From Taeniopygia guttata (lineage: Eukaryota; Chordata; Aves; Passeriformes; Estrildidae), in contig NC_133024.1 of NCBI RefSeq assembly GCF_048771995.1, positions 59,478,501 to 59,542,500 of the forward strand: 64,000 bases of DNA, read 5' to 3'. Each line of letters opens with the position of its first letter. Within the stretch, counting starts at the first letter, position 1. The notes under the pieces are model-generated. The model was not told the origin of the DNA and searched no databases. It saw only the letters and a list, made by a program, of their open reading frames with translations. Positions 22,401-34,400 of the stretch are shown in pieces. A program made the translations under genes and the position numbers.

Positions 22401-25400
22401 CTCGGACTCCCTCCTCATGCTTTTCTTTCTTTGCTCCCAGAATTTACACTTAACAATTTCCATTCCTACCTTTCTGCTCTTTCTTGTGGCTCCCCAAACC
22501 ATCCCAATCCACAGCTGTATATTTGCCGTGCTGATTGTTAGTCTCAGTCAGTACCATGATCATATTAATTTTTAATCCCAAGTCTCCCCTCCTTTTCTTT
22601 TCACCTTGTCCAATTACTTTTTCTTAGGCTGTAAATGCCATTTTCCCTTCATTAGTCAGTCTCAGTCTCTATTTAATTTCTGTTTGTCCTGCTTAGGATG
22701 CAGTTCCACTAACAAACAGTTGTTTCAGGGGAGTGCTGTGGTTTGCAGTGTTAATTTTATGCCTTTTAAGTTCCCTGATCCAGCTTATTGCATAGCCCAT
22801 GCAAACAGTTTTGCCAACATAATGGAGAGGAATTGGAATAAAAGTATCTGTGTTAGCCCTGGTGTTGAACAACATACCAGTGGGACCAGTCTCCTTCCTT
22901 AAGTAGTTTTGGTTTTACTAGTTCTGTGCAGCTCACAAAATTTCCCCTAATTTCTCCCTCCGTCTCTAGTAACAGACTCATCAAATTGTCTCTGAGTTTG
23001 TTCCTTCCACTCCAAGTTTTTTCTTTTGCATTTAGAGCAAATGAAGTCTGCTTGCATGATGTCAGGGTGCCAGGTGGCTGAAGAAAGCAGTTGTGCAGGT
23101 TTTGTCTGGGTTTTAAGTGCTTTTATTCAAGTGGTGCTTTTTGTACCAGGAGACTTCTTGATAGCAGTTTTTATCCCTACTTATCATTCATCTGTTTGTT
23201 TCCTTTCATCTTGAACTTATTTTACCTTTATAGGTTAGGGCGTTGTGTTTGGGTTTATTCGGTTTGAGAGAAGTGGTTTGTTGGTTGGTTTTTTTCCTTC
23301 CTAGTGCTGAAATGGATTTGTATGTCCCAGTTAAAGTCTTTTCCATTAAAACAGGAAACAAAGAAGTGGCAGATCTACCTGGATGCTTTGTAACTAGTGG
23401 ACTGTTTTGTGTTAAAGATGATTAAAAGCTTTGTGATGCTCAATGGAAGGATTTGATTTCTGCCTAGCCTTTGTCAGCTAACAATGGAACCATAATATGC
23501 ATCAGGTTGTACTTTGTACTATCAAAAATTTTAGTTCTTCAAGTGAAGATCTAATTTCCTGGTACCATTTATCTTTTCATCTGACCCTTGACTATTCATA
23601 AAGGGAACAATGTCTTTTCCTCACCAAAGCACCTCTCTGTCCTGCAAGTGATGTACTCAGTGCTTGAGATATTAAGAGGAGGAGTGGTGTCTGTGTCTCA
23701 GGATGCTAAATCATCAGTAGAATCAAATCTCAATTACATGGGAACATGGGCTGTTCGTACTGTGTTAGTGTAAATGGGTGCCTTGCTCTGGATTGGGAAG
23801 GCCTCTTACCTTGGGACCACTGCTGGTTTTTGCTTGCTCCAGCTGACTCCTTGTGGGTCGAGCCTGTGAGGGTATCTGTCTTAGGGGTCTTGTTTGGAGG
23901 GCATTTGCTGTTAGGGTCAATGGCTAAGCTGCTTCTGGACCCACTGCACATGGTACTATAGCCAAATAAATCTATAAAGATCAATGTCTGATGGTGGGCA
24001 CAGTGCCAAAAGCAGCTCAGGCCTGTTAGCAGTGTTAGTGTCTGAATTTTAATTTTGCTGAGGCATTACCCCAGAGGATGAAGGTTTTACTGGGGCATGA
24101 GGGCTCCATCCCCTACCCTGGCCTTCTGACAGCAAAAATTCTTTGAATTCATTCTCTAAATGCCTAAATCATCCCTTTTTCAGCAGAGTATTTAAATCTG
24201 TCCGTGCTGTTCACATTTAGCTGTACTGGGAATAACCTTAATTATTAAACCATTCCTAAAGCAGGATGGCAATTAATTTAATAGTTTGTCATCACAAATG
24301 GTCCCATTTAATAATTTATGGTCTCCCACGCTGGGTATGTACAGATGATGTGTTTCTCCACTAGTAAGCTTCAAATGCTTTATTAAAGTGTTTCTTTTAA
24401 ATATAGTGGTTTATGCCACATCCATTGTACATTAATTGTTACACAAAATGGGGCTTTCTAATCCTGTTCCAGAGGATGCTCACATAGTAAAGGATTAGTA
24501 ATGTCCTAAGTCAGAACAGTTCAGGGTAGGTTGTTGACGGAAATAAGGTGCTGAAAGAAGTAACTACTAGAAATTTGTTTAGCTATCTTCTCTAAATGCT
24601 AGAGAGAACAGTGATTAAATAAGCTTAATTCCAAGTAAATATGTGTTTTGGAAATGACATGATAGACCCTACTCATTTGAAACATTTGGTAGGTATCCTA
24701 ATTAAACCTGGTCCAGTAGAAGGTTCCCTGCCCATGGCAGGGGGATTGGAGCTAGATCATCTTTAAGGTCCCTTCCAATCCATACCATTCTGTGAGTTTA
24801 TGATCCCAAATAACTCTGTATGTTCAGTTGCAGGACCAGCACTGCCTCCAGACTACAAAAGCAGCTGTAGCTCAGAAACTCCTGACAGTGATGACGACTC
24901 AGAATCTCTTCCTCTACCCAGAGACACAAACAGAGATTCTGAAGAGGAGACAGAAGGAGATCCAGCACCCAAGTGAGTATGGTTTTTTGTTATTTGTATA
25001 TTTACAAATTGTATTGCAAATGTAATGTGTCTAACTTATGAAAAAGGGACAATGTTGTGTAAAAAAGGGTAAACTCTGTACCTGTGTAAAACTTTTGATT
25101 ACATGTTCTGCATGTTCTTCATGGCCAAGAATGTTCAGCTGACCTGTTTGACACTCTAGGGTGGAATTAAATTATTTAGGGCAGTCAGATCTCTGCATTT
25201 ATATGTTTTATTTTAGTTCTGCAAATTTGCATGTTTATGCTAAAGACAGACACCACTTACCATGTACATAAGTATTTGGTACTTGAGTTTTTGCCCTGGT
25301 TTTGGTATACTAACTCTCTTTGAGAGGCCATAAGACCTGTTTATGGACATGAATTTATGCATTCAATTAAATCAACTCTAATGAAAAAAACCTGAATTGT

Positions 25401-28400
25401 TTAGCAAGTAACAGCAGTCTGCAGATACTATCATTTGTTGGGTTGATTACTCACAATTGCTGTATTAAGAATTTGTGTGTGTTTGCTCTAAGCCTCGTAT
25501 AAGAGACTTGAAGGCCATTATGCCATCTTAACAAGTGCTAGAGTAATTATTATTCAATTTTTTTCTTGTTTTCTTAGTCAGTAGTTCTTCAGCTAATTAG
25601 AATTGAACGGGAAAAATACTACTCAAAATGCAGAGAGTGTATAAAAATGGAGAAAGAAGTACTGAATTTTAAATTACTTTGTGACTAGAAAATGGTATTT
25701 CAACATAATACTAAACTTCTTTTTACAGCAGAAGCATTCCTAATGTTTTTGGTTTTTTTTTTTTATTATTTTTTAAATGTCAGAACATTTTGAAATGAAT
25801 CTTATACTCCCAATTTTTTAATTGCTTCAAATCATTTTGGATCCTTTTGCACTGTTTCCGTGGTAACGGCAGGATATTTAGTACAGAAGACCCTATGAAA
25901 TAATTTTATGTGTTTTTTTTTTTTTCCTTTTTAAAATGTAGATAATTGCTATGCTTGTCAAGGTAATTATTAAGTGAAATCTGTATTTGCAGAAAGCCAA
26001 AAAGAATTCATGAAGACGATGATGATGATGGCTTTTTTGGGCCAGCTCTTCCTCCTGGATTTAAAAAACAGGATGATTCTCCAGAGAGGTAATTAAAATG
26101 GAATATATGCAGATTCTTTTCCTTAAAACACAATTATTTTAGATCAAATATTTTGTGTTGCTATTACAGAACATTTCAGTTGTGCACTTGAGTTTGAGAT
26201 GATTAGAGGTAATGCTTCGTCCACGTTGTGAGAACAAGAACAGCCTTGAAATAGAGCACCAGCCCTCTTAGACCAGGTTGGAAGGAGAGTAAAAGAGCTA
26301 ATGTAAATTTTTTGAGATGTATTTTGAATGTCAAATTTCTTCCATTTCTTTTGATAGCTTTTGATAGATCAGTGGAGCAAAAACAAATTACGGGTACAAG
26401 GACCCCGTAGTTCTGTAGTTCCTTCAGGTCTGTGAAGGACTGGGGCAGTTACCTCGCGTGTGGTGCAATACCATGCCCTTTGCTAATGCATCAAGGATTA
26501 TTGTTTACGTGTCTCCAGGTACAAAACTACTCTGAACACTGCAGGTTTCTAGAAAAGAGGCTGTCAGGTCTACACAAATAAACATTATTTATGGTCTCCA
26601 CAGGAAGCTTTCCATTTGATTGCTTACAGTTATAAAATGCTTCCCCCTCAAAATATTATATGGATTTTCTATACAGAACTCAACTGTGTCTCACAGCCTT
26701 TTAGTCTTTACATTAGTCTGGGCACTTCTTGTATAATTTGAAATTATAGACCATAGTAGAATTGGTGCTTTCTAAGGGATACTTCCTGATAAGAAGTACA
26801 AAAGTCTCTTGATCACTTTTATCTTTCTCAGAGCAATACGAGTTGGTAGATAAAATTATACTTGCCTGTCAGGTATGAGTTTTCAGTTCCAGAAAAGTGA
26901 CTCAATTTACTGTTGAGCTGTGTGTGTAATATACCATCTCAAAATAAATTTTGAAGTTAATTTTTTTTATTTTTAGTTTGCATACATTTCTATGATGCTT
27001 GGCAGCATAAAATTTATGTAACTAAGCTAGAATTTATGTAACTAAGGTTATTTGGAAGTATCTTTCTCATGTACATTTGGTTACACTTTGCTGTAATCAA
27101 AAAACTCTTGTAGTTATCATACTCGGGGATCATTTGGTGCTTAGATGGTCCCACAAACAATTATTTTTTTTTCCTTTTTCTTGTGTTCTATATGCACTGA
27201 GTATTATTTTAATTATAAAATTTAGCAGATCATAAAAAATAATGTATTATCTATTTAAAAAATGTTTGTAACTTCTAATATCAGCAGAAGTAGCCTTCTT
27301 ACTTTCTGGATTTTTGACATGAATACTCGTGATAAAATGGAAGAGGAAGGGGCCATTCACTCAAGAGTTGCACTTGATGATCCTTGTGGTTCCCTTCCAA
27401 CTCAGAATATTCTGTGACATTGAGGCAAGGGTCTGCTCTGTGTCTGTGACAGATTAAAGCAGTCGAAGGCACTTGGCACTCACTGTATTGTTTTTTCCAC
27501 CTCACCATACAATTGCTCCTAGCACACACTGAGAAAGCAGATTGAGGAGAGCTGCTTTGCACCCAGCCTGATTCCCTGACTAGGTGGGAACAGTGAGATG
27601 TGTGGGAAGAGCCTTGTCTATCTTCCACCCCCGCACACCTGGGAGTCTGGGAGGCGTGGGAGCTGTGCAGGGCGCAGACACAATGCTGCTGTCTGCCTGC
27701 TGCATTGCCCTTAGCCTTGAGCAGATTGCCAGCTGCCAACTGAGCCATGAATAATTGAAACAAATGCAGGTCGTTTGTTTCAGTGTATGGACAGGCTGTT
27801 TATCAGTTCTGTGTGACATATTCATTCTTTTAGGAAAGCTTTTATTCTCTTACATATTTTCCAGACTTGTCAAAGGAACATGTTCATGTGGCAATCTGCA
27901 GCTTGTTAAAAATGGTTTGAATCATTCCAGCATAAAATATATATATATATATATATATATGTGAAAAGATTTCCTTCAACTTTGAAGATTATATTACTGT
28001 TTATCAATTTTAAATAGGAGTGCACCACTCATAAATATTTCTGTAGTGTTCACATATCAAGGTAAAGAGCAAAGGTGATCTTAAAAATATTTATGTTATA
28101 CATCAGAAGAATGCTTGAAACACCCAATGAAACACCCATCTCAAAATGTGCATTAGCAAAGACTTCCAAGTCCAACAACAGGAGAACAATCTTTGCCATA
28201 TATGAAATGCAATAGTTCTTACATTAATGCTTAGTCCATAAATTTGGGGGGTATTTTTGACATGTACAGGTACTTAAGTTGCCTACAGTAATAAAATATG
28301 TTTTCCAGTTATTTATTAGTAGTTAATATATTATTAGAGTAAATATATTATCAGAGTTAAAATATTAGTAGTATTTAGATTCAATTCACCTGTTCAGAGA

Positions 28401-31400
28401 CGAGACTCTTTGGACATCCAGGAAACTGTCAAGGATCACATCACCTGTGTACTACCGAGGCAAGACTGAAGAGATACTCATGTGGGGAAAAAGGAAAAGC
28501 AAAAGAAGTGTAAAGCATGGGAAGGATGAATATGAGAACTACTTTTCTGTTCCCTAAAGAGCCTTTGAGCTGTGACAGAATCAAGACAGAGCATTTGAGA
28601 TTGGTTCTTTTTCACAGGCTGCAGAGATACAGCCCACAACAGAGATGTTCATATATATATTTCAGTAGAGAGCTTTTTTATAGTTTGATTTATCTGTCTC
28701 TCTGTGCAGAATAAAGATATTTGTATACTAAAATAAAAGGTTTTTTTGGCTGTGTCTGTATAAGTTTAAACTCTTTAAATTACATTAGGAATTTAAAACA
28801 TGGCCTTAACAAGAAAGTAGGAAGGAAGTAACATACAACTGTAGCAGCTAGGTGGAGTTGGAACTGAACTGTAGCAGCTAGGTGGAGGTTGAACTTCAAA
28901 ATTAACCCAGACTTCTTGCCTGTGTTTAAAACCTCACCAGTGCCCTTGTCCTGGCCTGAACTCCTATTTATTGCTCATGTCTCTGTATCTGTGCTTGGTT
29001 CTTCAGCAAGACTTTGTGTCTTTTATTTCCCCTCTTTAAACCCTGGCAAAATATCACTACAGCTGGTCTGTACTGATTAGATTAAGCGAGCTTGAGTAAA
29101 GGCCATAATTACTAAATTCAGTTCAGGTGTGGTTACATTTAATAACCTAAAGCTCACAACTGAAGGTCATAATAAACAAAGTCTGCTCTTACATTGTGAG
29201 AATACTGTCACCTGGATATATCTTCAGGTAACAGTTGCTTAAGTTTTTAATTAGTTTTTATTAGCATTAAAGAATATTATGGTGGATTATTAAGAGGAAC
29301 TCCATTCAAAAGACTTTCAATACAGCAAGCACAGTTTCTTTGATCTCAGTTTGTAGTATTCTTTTCACCACTGAAAAGAGATTCTCACCTTTCTGTGTTT
29401 GTGGAGACAGCTGATTAACATTTCTTGCAGAGCTGCTGCTTAAAAACAAATCCATGGAGTTACCTGGACTCACAAAACTTTTCTTCTCTCTTTCCCACTT
29501 CAAGGTCAAATAAAATCAGAGCAGTTCACTGTTTCTGCTTATTAAAGGACAGTGAAACTGAGGTGCAAGACAAGAAGAACAAAATTGGGTTTGTTGATTA
29601 TGAAGGAGTGTATATTTGTCTTATTACCTTTATTGCTCTTGAATCTGGTGAAGGAAGCTAGGGAAGAAAAAAGAGGATTTCCATGACTACATGCTGCAAC
29701 TTTCCTGGGTTTTTTGTGTCAAAACTGTCTGCACAGGTCCTCCTAGAAAATGGAGACACTCTTACTCAGTTATTTCTACAGTATGTGTGCACAGAGGCAC
29801 ACTTGGCGTGGGGAGGAAAGAAAGTCATGTTTCTCATCAATGTTTGATTTTTATTTCTATATTGATCTGTTATATTTTTCCCCCTCAACTGAAAAAACCA
29901 ATTTTTTTTTTCTTTTTTTTCTCCCTCTGCTGTCAAGGCCCATTATAGGTCCTGCATTACCACCTGGCTTTAGGAAACCTTCAGAGGACACCAGGAGTAG
30001 CAGAAGTTTCATAGGACCATCTGTTTCATCGGAATCCCGTCCCCAGGTTTGTGCAAAGCACAAGCTATCTGAAATGGTTAAACAAGTTGCATCCTGAAAG
30101 AGACTGCCAGACACGTCTCAGGATGACAGTTTAATTTTGGACCAGAAAGCATCTGGCATATTTTTGCTGAAGTCAAATACTGGAGTATAAATAAGCCTTA
30201 AAAAACCAAAAAGACTGGCCTGGTTTGTTGTGCTTTTGCTGTTAAATAGATGGTGCACTCACTGAACACAAGCAATCTTGGCATCCTAAACTGCAGGCAG
30301 AAAACACATCTTCAACTCCTAAAATATGTTTATTAGTGTCTACAACCTTTAAATAAGTTTATCCAAAAGAATACAATCAAGAATGGCGTTACAATTCACT
30401 AAATTGTTCTTAGCAATTGCAGGATGATACCTGTAACTGGGAGTGAGGTGCAGGACAGTAACACTGACCTACCTTTTTGTTTCACATTTTTTGACTTTTC
30501 TGGTAATGTTAGGTAAAAACTAGGTAGAAGTTCTGTGGTCTGCCCTCCCTGGTTGCAAAATAATGCATGTGCTACTAAAGTACATTCAGGGACAAGATAT
30601 GTGATAAAATACAGCTGTGGGGAAGGCTGAACTCCCTAAACATGGGCCATTCTGAGGGATCTGAATTGCCTGTGGGAGGGCCTAGCAGGTAGGGAGCAGC
30701 ACATTTAGAGAAGGTCATGCCCTTCTTGAGCAGCACTTCTTAAGTCAGCCAGGAGATACTGAAAATGGTGCTGGATACCAGCTCTTAGGCATGTGAATCT
30801 CTCTCATGCTATGATAAACTGAATATTAATTCCTTGGGAGAATTAATGGTTATTCTGCTTATTTTAAAAATACTTACCTTTTTACATTTATCTCCCAGAT
30901 ACTATGGGAGATGCTAGACACGCTAGGAAGGAAGGATTCAAAGGCAGCTCTGAATCTTCACTTTTTTACTTAGTGGTTGCAAAGCATATAATTCTCCAGC
31001 CTCCTACAGTGAGTGGTGTTGTAATTCATCGTGCAGAAAGATTATCTGACATTTCTGAGGTACTCATCGTCTTATAACTCCAAATAATGATTAAGCAATT
31101 TATCATAGTGACAAATCTCTTGAGGCAGAAATGTCTGCTGTCTGCTTTTATATTTTGCAAACAAAAAAGTCTCTCTTCTCATAAATACATCTTCTAGCAT
31201 CAGCTTTTTTGCAGGTATTAGAGAATTTGCCTTCTTTGTCTTCCTAATAGTTATCTTTTTATTACCTCTTCCTAATAATACTCTTTTTCTTATTTTTTAA
31301 TATGAGTAATTTCTTGTTGACTTTTAAAAAATTTTATTTAATTATTTTGTATTCAAGTACATTTTTAGAGGCACGCTGACTCTTCACTTTGCTTTAGTGA

Positions 31401-34400
31401 ATCTAATGACTCACCACATTGGTAATTCTCAAGTAATGCTTTGTGCTTCCTGGCTACACAGCCTTGTCATCCTACTCCCATTGCTTTATCACACACCGTC
31501 AGACTGTAGCAAAATCTTTGCACTTTTGTAGATATTGGACACCTTAGATTTGCTCCCAGGGCACTGTGGCATCACCATTTTCTGTCTAGTTTTGCTTCCA
31601 TACACATCTGTACTGTTTGAACTTGGAGGGAGGCACCAGTGAGCTTTCTGTACAACCCCTGGCAAGTAGGAAGATTTTTACTGACATCTAGTCCCTAACA
31701 AATTTTTTTTTTTAGCCCTTCTCCAAAAAATTGCTTAGAATGTGATGTCAAAATCATGGAATCGTTAGGTTGGAAAAGACTTTCAGGATCATTGAATCCA
31801 ACCTTTGACCCATCACCACCTTGTCAACTAGACGATGGCACTAAGGGCCACATCCAGTCATTTTCTGAACACTTCCAGGAATGGTGACTCCACCACTTCC
31901 TTGGCAGCCTGTTCCAATTATTGATAACCCTTGCAGTGAAGAAATTCTTCTTGAAGGGATCCATGAGGGATCGAAGAAGTGAATGACAGAGCCAAGGGAT
32001 TAGTTGGACATGCTGTACTCACAGGGGCATGCCACCAGTACCCTTACCTTGCACTTTATTCTTTCTGACATCCTTATGGAATCTGAGTTCAAGATAGTTC
32101 TTGCAGTGTGAAATTGTGATCCTTATTAGGGAAACGCATCCAAATGTTGCTGGTGATGGTAAAGCCCAAAATATGGATGTTGTATTCTTATGCGTTCCAA
32201 ATTCACCCATGGCCACAGAGGCTGCGTGGCTGTGTGCAGGGCAATGTAAAGTAGCAGGGCTTTGTGTGCTGCCGCTACCTTTACCAGCAGTCTTGCCTCA
32301 GACGAGAGATGCTGCTTCTGGCAAAATGCAGACAAAGTATCCGTGTTCAAGTGCTAGAACTGCTCTAATCTGGAGTTCTAATCCAGGTTTTTATTGCCTG
32401 GGACGTGCATTGCATTAGGTTTATATGCTCTTCTAGACAAAGTCATTCTAATTCTATAAAGCTGAAGTGTTCCTTGATGCTCTGAGCATGTGTTTGAAAT
32501 AAATGTTTTATTTTTGGAAGCTGACAGATAGTAGCGAGGACGAAGACAATTTAATAGGCCCAATGCCTGCAAAAGGACCAGTGGAGTCTGATGTGGCTAA
32601 AGAGTTTGAACGCAGAGCTCAGAGAATGAAAGAAAAGCTTACTTCAGCAGACAGCGTAAGTTGGATTTCTTAATTTCTAGTATTTTGTTGCTGGAGTGTA
32701 TTTGTCTTTCTTTTTGCCTATTTCTCTGTAAACCTAGTTGCAGTTCTACTTGGGATGCTATGTGTGTGCAGGTCTTAATGAAAAAAATGTCAATGATTTC
32801 TGCTGGAAGCCAAGAGTAATTTTTGATTATGCTTTTTTCACTCTTCCCTCCACCCCTACTTCTTTTGCAAAGGATGAACCCAAACAAGTTACCAGAGAAT
32901 CATGGATGACAGAGCTTCCACCTGAGTTGAAAAGCTTTGGATTTGGCCCAAGAACATTCAAGAGACGAGCTGATGACAAATCAGGTGATAGATCTGTTTG
33001 GACAGATACTCCAGCTGACAGAGAGAAAAAAGCCAAGGTGAGCATTTATTTATTCATTCATATACAATTGCAGGCAGTAGGTGTTACTGGTGTTCTGTGA
33101 AAACAAAGTAAAGATACTGTGGGTTGCTTGGTGAACTTTTCTTTCCCAGATTTTTCTTTGTTATTAAAATTTACTAATTCAAGCTTAAAGATAAAGGCAA
33201 TGAAGTAACTTTAAATATAATTGATATGCATTTATTTCTGCTCCCTTTTTGCAGCAGTCAGATACTCTGTATCAGCTCATTGACTTTCAAATTAGCATGT
33301 CCAGTTTGTTCTTCCATCAAGCTGAGCAGAAAATGTCTGATGGCCTCTATAATAGCCTTTTCCCTCCAGATTTAATTAAAGTAGATATAGATTTGCTTGC
33401 TTTTTACTTCAGACATTCTGATTACTATAGCATGTGATTTCCTTCTACTCATCAGGAAAGAGAAGAGGCAAAAAAGTCAAGCAGTAAAGATAATGAAGAA
33501 ATGGTATTATCTGGGAGGGACAAGAGGCTTATTGAGCAGGTGACTTCATACAATGTAAGTGTAATCACAAAATACTTCCTCTATTTCCTTTAGTTCTTCA
33601 CCCTTCTTCTGGTTCTCATTTCTAGTGCTGCTGGTTTCCATGGTGATGCCACTACAGTTTTCCCTTTTAGTGCCCAAACCTACTGCTGTTTTAAGACATT
33701 AGAATAGTAGGCATTAACGTCAACAAGAGCAGGATTGGGTCCTCTCTGAAGTGACAGAATTTGGGTTTGTGTTATATTGCCTCCATTTTAGATGGTGCTT
33801 TCCTTCAGTCATCCTCATGTCAGGACATGGTTGCTAGGGCCTTAGTTCAAATATTAGCTTGCTTCACCCAATTACTGACATCCCAAGAATAAAACAGCAA
33901 TGCAGGTTTAACTTTTAGGCCAACATATGCACTAACCTAAAAAAGGGTTGATGGGCTAAGCAGGTCACCGCATTAATTATCCTTTGTCATTAATTACATT
34001 AACTGCTCATTACAGAAACTTCACCACATGTAGTTTTTCTCAATCTCTATAGGAGCAGATAATTTTAACAGACAGATGTTGATTACTAGAAATCTGAACT
34101 CCATGTCAAATTCCCTCTCACTTTTTTGTCAGTCAGCCCTGTCTCTCAAAGTGTGTGGACCACTGCCTGCCTTACAGCTCTTACTTCCAGTTCTTCCCTG
34201 ATGTATGGCCTGAACTCTTACAGAAGGCAGTCTTGTCTCTTGAGAGGACAATTGACTTGAAAGTCACAGCTTTGGCTTATTTTACATGTTTATCTGATAA
34301 TTAATTTAACTTCTGATAATTTATTTGTAGTTCATTAAATCATATGTTTCTCCTGACTTAGAGACTTGCAAATCCCGAGCTATTAGCATTCTGTCTTAAG

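Larger units (their letters stand above)
19425..24833 (+). other. GPALPP1: GPALPP1 intron 1
   Basis: 5.4 kb. The first 250 bases are still CpG-rich; the rest is AT-rich, with the 12-bp inverted repeat at 21111 and a CR1 fragment next to exon 2. A stretch at about 24200-24450 is rich in TAAT-type motifs. No gene was seen. Confidence 0.8.
26089..29937 (+). other. GPALPP1: GPALPP1 intron 3
   Basis: 3.8 kb with a CR1 3' fragment, (AT)12 and a 30-bp duplication. Otherwise AT-rich, with no gene seen. Confidence 0.8.

Noticed and set aside
33249-33437. 62-codon ORF in GPALPP1 intron 6
   Set aside because: It lies between two well-supported in-frame exons, has no acceptor and donor giving a frame-preserving exon, and has no counterpart in the human protein.
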